From: CALMFT01 sp041674565
Lineage (GTDB): Bacteria; Patescibacteriota; Gracilibacteria; Absconditabacterales; Absconditicoccaceae
DNA length: 10,204 bases
Direction: 5' to 3'
Assembly (NCBI GenBank): GCA_041674565.1
Contig: JBAYVQ010000029.1
Span: forward strand, 1-10,204
A program made the translations under genes and the position numbers. The notes under the pieces were generated by a model, which saw nothing but the letters and a program-made list of their open reading frames with translations, ran no database searches and was not told the origin of the DNA. Below, in pieces: positions 6,897 to 10,204 of the stretch. Within the stretch, counting starts at the first letter, position 1. Each line of letters opens with the position of its first letter.

Positions 6897-6924
6897 TTGT
6901 AATTTATTGCTGATGTATTATAAT
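6897..6924 (+). promoter_or_regulatory. Candidate promoter of the small secreted protein
   Basis: TTGTAA (6897-6902) and a perfect TATAAT (6919-6924) are separated by 16 bases. Transcription would start near 6931, giving a leader of roughly 28 bases. A second -10-like TATAAC at 6940-6945 lies 13 bases before the ATG. Confidence 0.4.
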
Positions 6925-6958
6925 GCCCTCATTATGCTTTATAACGCTAGCTACCACC

Positions 6959-7210
6959 ATGAAAATCATACTTTCTTTGTTAACATTGTTGGTATTTACT
7001 GGATTTGCATTTGCTGATGAAACTCCAACTCCTACCAGCACTCCAGCAAGTGGTAAAGAATTTGCGCCCGTATATTCTGGTCACAAAATAATAAAAAAGA
7101 AAAAGATAATCGGTAAAAAAATATTCAAAAAGTGGATATTCACCATATTGAATGAGGGATTGTCAGGAACCAATGCGGTTAGCTTTGAAATTTTCTTGCA
7201 GACAGACTAA
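6959..7210 (+). CDS. Small secreted Lys-rich protein, 83 aa
   Basis: No family recognised. ATG 6959 starts a clear signal peptide: MKIILSLLTLLVFTGFAFA, cleaved most likely after A19. Next comes a Pro/Thr-rich linker (residues 20-32). Residues 43-61 carry nine Lys alternating with Ile, Phe and Trp (KIIKKKKIIGKK, then IFKKWIF), which would fold as a strongly cationic amphipathic segment. A neutral tail of about 20 residues follows. No in-frame TGA occurs. An earlier in-frame ATG at 6923 overlaps the -10 box and would bury the signal peptide, so it is not used. The stop TAA shares three bases with the convergent pilT stop. Secretion is well supported; function (membrane-active peptide, surface or pilus-associated factor) is open. 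Confidence 0.65.
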   Translation: MKIILSLLTLLVFTGFAFADETPTPTSTPASGKEFAPVYSGHKIIKKKKIIGKKIFKKWIFTILNEGLSGTNAVSFEIFLQTD

Positions 7211-8241
7211 ACCAATCAGATAGTTTTGCTGTAATCTTCCATGCTGGTCATACCATCGAGTCTCGATGTCTGGATAAGACTGGGTATTTGCTTGAAATCT
7301 CCTTTGCGTATGGTATTTGCCATAGCGGTATTGTTGAGCAAGAGTTCGTACGTTGCTATTCTTCAGAAACTATTTCAGATTATTTGCCTATTTACATCAG
7401 TAATTTTGATAGTAGATGGGATTTTTACTAATTGTTGGGCTAGTGATCACAAATATACGTCCGCAAGCCTATCTTTGATACTATCTTGATAGTGAGGTGG
7501 GAAAAACGAAACCAGTCTGCTGATAGTGTTGATACCTGCTTTGGTGTGGAGGGTAGAAAGTACGAGGTGACCTGTTTCTGCTATATTGATGACAGCTTCA
7601 GCTGATTCGGGATCTCTGATTTCTCCAACCAAAATGACATCTGGGTTTTGTCTCAGCAGTGACTTGAGTCCGCTTGCGAAGCTTGCAGTATCTTTACCTA
7701 CCTGTCTTTGGGAAAACAGGCTTTTGTCGTTTTGATAGACAAACTCGATAGGGTCCTCGATGGTCAGTACGTGCTTGGTGAAGTTGCTGTTGATATATTC
7801 CAGAAAGGTCGTAAGGGTAGTGGATTTACCAGATCAGGCGGTACCAGTAACCAGGAAAAGACCTGATTTTTTACCCAAGACTTTATTTCTTATAGTTTGT
7901 GCCAAACTGCCTGTCATAATATCCTCCAGTTGCATCACTTTGCTGGTGATTTTCCTGATGGCTAGCGACCTAGCTCCTGATTTGAGAAACAGATTGATCC
8001 TATAGTAGTATCAGCCTTTGGACGAGTATCACAGATCTAGTTCGATGCTGGTGTTTCGCGTAATATGATTTTGTCCACAAATGTCTTGAATGATCTGATC
8101 CATCTGCGTGCTATCTATTGTGTTTTCGGAGATAACGATATCTCCTGTTTTTCTTATCACAATAGGCCCTCCCTCACTCAAGAGTAGGTCTGAGATGTTG
8201 ATATCGGACTCAATATGCTCCAAAAGGGTGTCTAATGCCAT
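7207..8241 (-). CDS. pilT: Type IV pilus retraction ATPase PilT
   Basis: PilT is the cytoplasmic hexameric ATPase that depolymerises type IV pili and drives twitching and retraction. The 344-aa length is typical and the frame contains seven TGA-coded Gly. In order: an N-terminal PAS-like domain to about residue 115; Walker A GTAGSGKST (133-141, catalytic K139), where the middle Gly is a TGA at 7834-7836; the Asp box LTIEDPIEF around E162-D163; Walker B LVGEIRDPES (204-213); the His box AETGHLVLSTLHT (221-233); and a C-terminal GMTSMEDY element. VGEIRDPESAEAV is the PilT-type Walker B rather than the longer PilB form. ATG 8241 is preceded by a TATACA (minus strand) 10 bases upstream, with no Shine-Dalgarno. 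It is divergent from the large surface-protein gene, and its stop overlaps the small secreted gene. No other pilus gene is in the window. Confidence 0.95.
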
Positions 8242-8328
8242 GAAATATCATTGTATAAATTGTGATAGTACAAGTATATCCAAACTGTGAAATTATGCAA
8301 TTTTCTTTGGCTTTTTCTGCCCATATTT

Positions 8329-8357
8329 TTGCAAAAAATGGCTTGCTTGGCTATAAT
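8329..8357 (+). promoter_or_regulatory. Strong candidate promoter of the surface protein
   Basis: TTGCAA (8329-8334) and a perfect TATAAT (8352-8357) are separated by the ideal 17 bases. Transcription would begin near 8364, only about 4 bases before ATG 8368. This argues for near-leaderless translation and against the in-frame upstream starts at 8287 (GTG) and 8338 (ATG). Confidence 0.6.
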
Positions 8358-8367
8358 CAAAACAGTA

Positions 8368-10204
8368 ATGAAAAGAGCCATTACCACGATATTGAGTTAT
8401 ATTACAATGACGGCAGTCCTGCTTTTGGGATTTGGCGACATCTTGTTGCTACCTGAAAATACTGGAGAATTGCCACGTATAAGCCATTTTGTGAGTGCCC
8501 CTATAGCGTTTGCTGATGGTGGATTTGGTACAGGTGACGGTGGTCCAAACTGGACGGGGCAGTGAGTATGTATGACCTCTGGTCAGATTTTTACGGGTAT
8601 TATCGAGGGTAATGATGCTGGGTTTTTCTGTTGTACAACCAATGCTGATTGTGGTAGTTATGGTGAACTGTATAGTGGATGACGTCTTTTGCCAAGTGTA
8701 CCTACCTGTTATACTGGTGAAACCGCCGCACTCTACTGTCCCCTTGTTGCTGGCACTGGTCAAACATTTTCAATCAATAAATCAGTAAGTTCACTCAGTG
8801 TAGATATCTTTGCACCGATACAGTATACCATACAAGCAGGTATGACTGGCTACGGATCCGCTACCAATACCATTATTTATGACACTTTTGCGCCTGGATT
8901 TGTGTTTTCTGGCTTCGTGAGTGTATCTCCATGATATACTTCGTGATCTGTATCTGGTGATCTCATGACTTGGAGCATCGGTACTATGACCTCGTGATTT
9001 GCGGGAACTTTGGTGTACGAGTGATACTATACTACGTCTGGTGTAAAAACAAACACTGCTGAATACAGGAGTTGTCCATGATGAATCTGTGATGATTTTG
9101 CTGTAACCACTGTATTACATCCTATCCTTACTATACAAAAATATGTAATAATCTGAGGCAGTGTGTACACTGGGCCTATCTTGAATGGTATGACTGGTTC
9201 CTATCGCATTATCATATCCAATATCGGTAGTGGAAACGCTCGTGATATGTCTGTACTTGACGCTTTGCCTGCATTTTTCACGTATCAAGGATCTACTGTG
9301 AGCACTTGATTGACCTACTACGATACGGGACTGCACTCACTGGCATGGGACACCTTTACCCTTGCTGCTGGTTCGAGTTTGCAGTGGTCTATCAATGGTA
9401 CACGAACAATCAGTGCTAGCGGCGTAATTACCAATTTCGCGGAAATAGAAAATACAGGATATTGTACGGTCTCTTGAGGAAATTGTACAGCGCAGGTAAG
9501 TTCCCTTGGGTTGGCGCCTATTACTGGTCAATGTAACACCAGTGTCATGACTTGATATTACTCTGGTCTCAATATGCTACCATCATCTGGTAGTTTATGT
9601 ATTTCAGGTACTTTATCAGGCCTCGTGCAAGTAGCGAGCGGCTGGAGCTGGAGCTGTATTGGTTCCAATAGTGGTGGATCTGAGTCTAGCTGTAGTTTAC
9701 AGATACGCTATTGTGGAGATACGAGTGTCCAGTCATGAGAGCAATGTGATGATGGTAATACGACTGGATGAGATGGTTGTAGTATGACATGTCAGTATGA
9801 AGCACCGAGTTGCGCTCTTACGCTTTCTCCCAATGCTGGTGTAGCGCCATTGGTGGTAACTTGAAGTTGGCTGATATCTGGTTGGATGACAGCACTGTCT
9901 ATCGATTGGTGAGATACAACATCTGATTTATTTCCTAGTTCTCCTCTTGCTCATATCTATACCACTACTGGTATCAGGACAGTAAGTGTATTGATAAAAA
10001 ATAATCTGAGTGGTTCTACACTGACTGGTTTATGTACCGGTTTGGTAACTATCAGCGCTGCTGCAATTACCTGATCATGCAGTACTCTCAGTGGTGACAT
10101 ACAATATGATTTTAATAATTCTGGAGACTCGATATATAGCGGTACTGTGGGCTTATGTAACGTAGGTATCGTATCGTGATTTGTATACAATACCTGAGCG
10201 CATA
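8368..10204 (+). CDS. Large secreted modular surface protein (partial)
   Basis: At least 612 aa; the 3' end is beyond the window. At least 19 TGA codons encode Gly. The N-terminus has a long signal: MKRA, a hydrophobic segment at 7-27, and a likely cleavage site after PIAFA near residue 50. Then come two DUF11-like beta domains, at about 150-232 (YDTFAPGFVFSGF, NTAEY) and about 254-363 (LTIQKYV, ISNIGSGNARDMSVLDALP, ITNFAEIENT). Next is a Trp/Cys module at about 410-447 (SGWSWSCIGSNSGG). A Myxococcus-type Cys-rich repeat (DUF4215-like) follows at 449-478, CGDTSVQSGEQCDDGN onward. A PKD-like domain at about 482-550 has IDWGD and HIYTTTGIRTVSV. The Gly at 457 and 468 and that of WGD (515) are TGA. 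Its likely role is extracellular adhesion or surface structure; partner and host target are unknown. It is divergent from pilT. Confidence 0.88.

Noticed and set aside
8287..8367. Earlier starts (GTG 8287, ATG 8338) for the surface protein
   Set aside because: The best promoter lies at 8329-8357, so these starts would be upstream of or inside it; ATG 8368 gives a normal MKR signal-peptide start.
545..10204. Internal TGA codons as true stops, making pseudogenes or fragmented genes
   Set aside because: The pieces on each side of TGA stay in one frame over the full length of known families, with Gly expected at the TGA positions. Ten intact-looking genes would not all decay this way.
218..10204. 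TGA as tryptophan (mycoplasma code) or selenocysteine
   Set aside because: TGA falls on invariant glycines, TGG is used for Trp right beside it, and the number of TGA codons is far too high for selenocysteine.
1..10204. CRISPR arrays, insertion sequences or prophage signs
   Set aside because: No regularly spaced direct repeats, transposase motifs, terminal inverted repeats with target duplications or phage genes were seen.

Overview
The window reads coherently only when TGA is decoded as glycine (translation table 25). With the standard code, every long gene here except one breaks into short pieces. With TGA=Gly the same frames join into full-length recognisable proteins, and about 59 in-frame TGA codons fall across ten genes. 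Many sit on invariant glycines: the GxGxG face of ATP synthase subunit c, the Walker A loop of PilT, and the WGD motif of a PKD domain. This points to the Patescibacteria/CPR lineages Absconditabacteria (SR1) or Gracilibacteria (BD1-5). Which of the two cannot be settled from this window.

Layout. 1-217: a strong hairpin terminator, then a promoter. 218-2170 (+): the Fo sector of an F-type ATP synthase, atpB-atpE-atpF. Subunit c is a tandem 4-helix duplication with a period of exactly 74 residues. The F1 genes do not follow. 2177-3943 (-): a convergent DUF4153 multi-pass membrane protein, preceded by a structured leader with a terminator-like hairpin and possibly a 24-aa peptide. 4156-4542 (+): an unrecognised 128-aa protein with its own promoter and terminator. 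4623-5540 (-): a short M16-like metallopeptidase. 5739-6056 (+): an unrecognised 105-aa protein. 6114-6777 (-): tRNA-Asn, rpsT, tRNA-Thr, tRNA-Asp and a terminator. 6959-7210 (+): a small secreted Lys-rich protein whose stop codon overlaps that of pilT. 7207-8241 (-): pilT, the type IV pilus retraction ATPase. 8368-10204 (+, runs off the edge): a large secreted modular surface protein with DUF11-like, Cys-rich and PKD domains.

How it fits together. The first part is energy conversion (an Fo motor whose subunit c carries a two-carboxylate pattern like that of Na+-binding rings). The middle is translation machinery. The right end is a cell-surface and attachment block (pilus retraction motor, secreted cationic peptide, large adhesin-like protein). 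That block would suit the host-attached or predatory life known in these lineages; this last point is inference.
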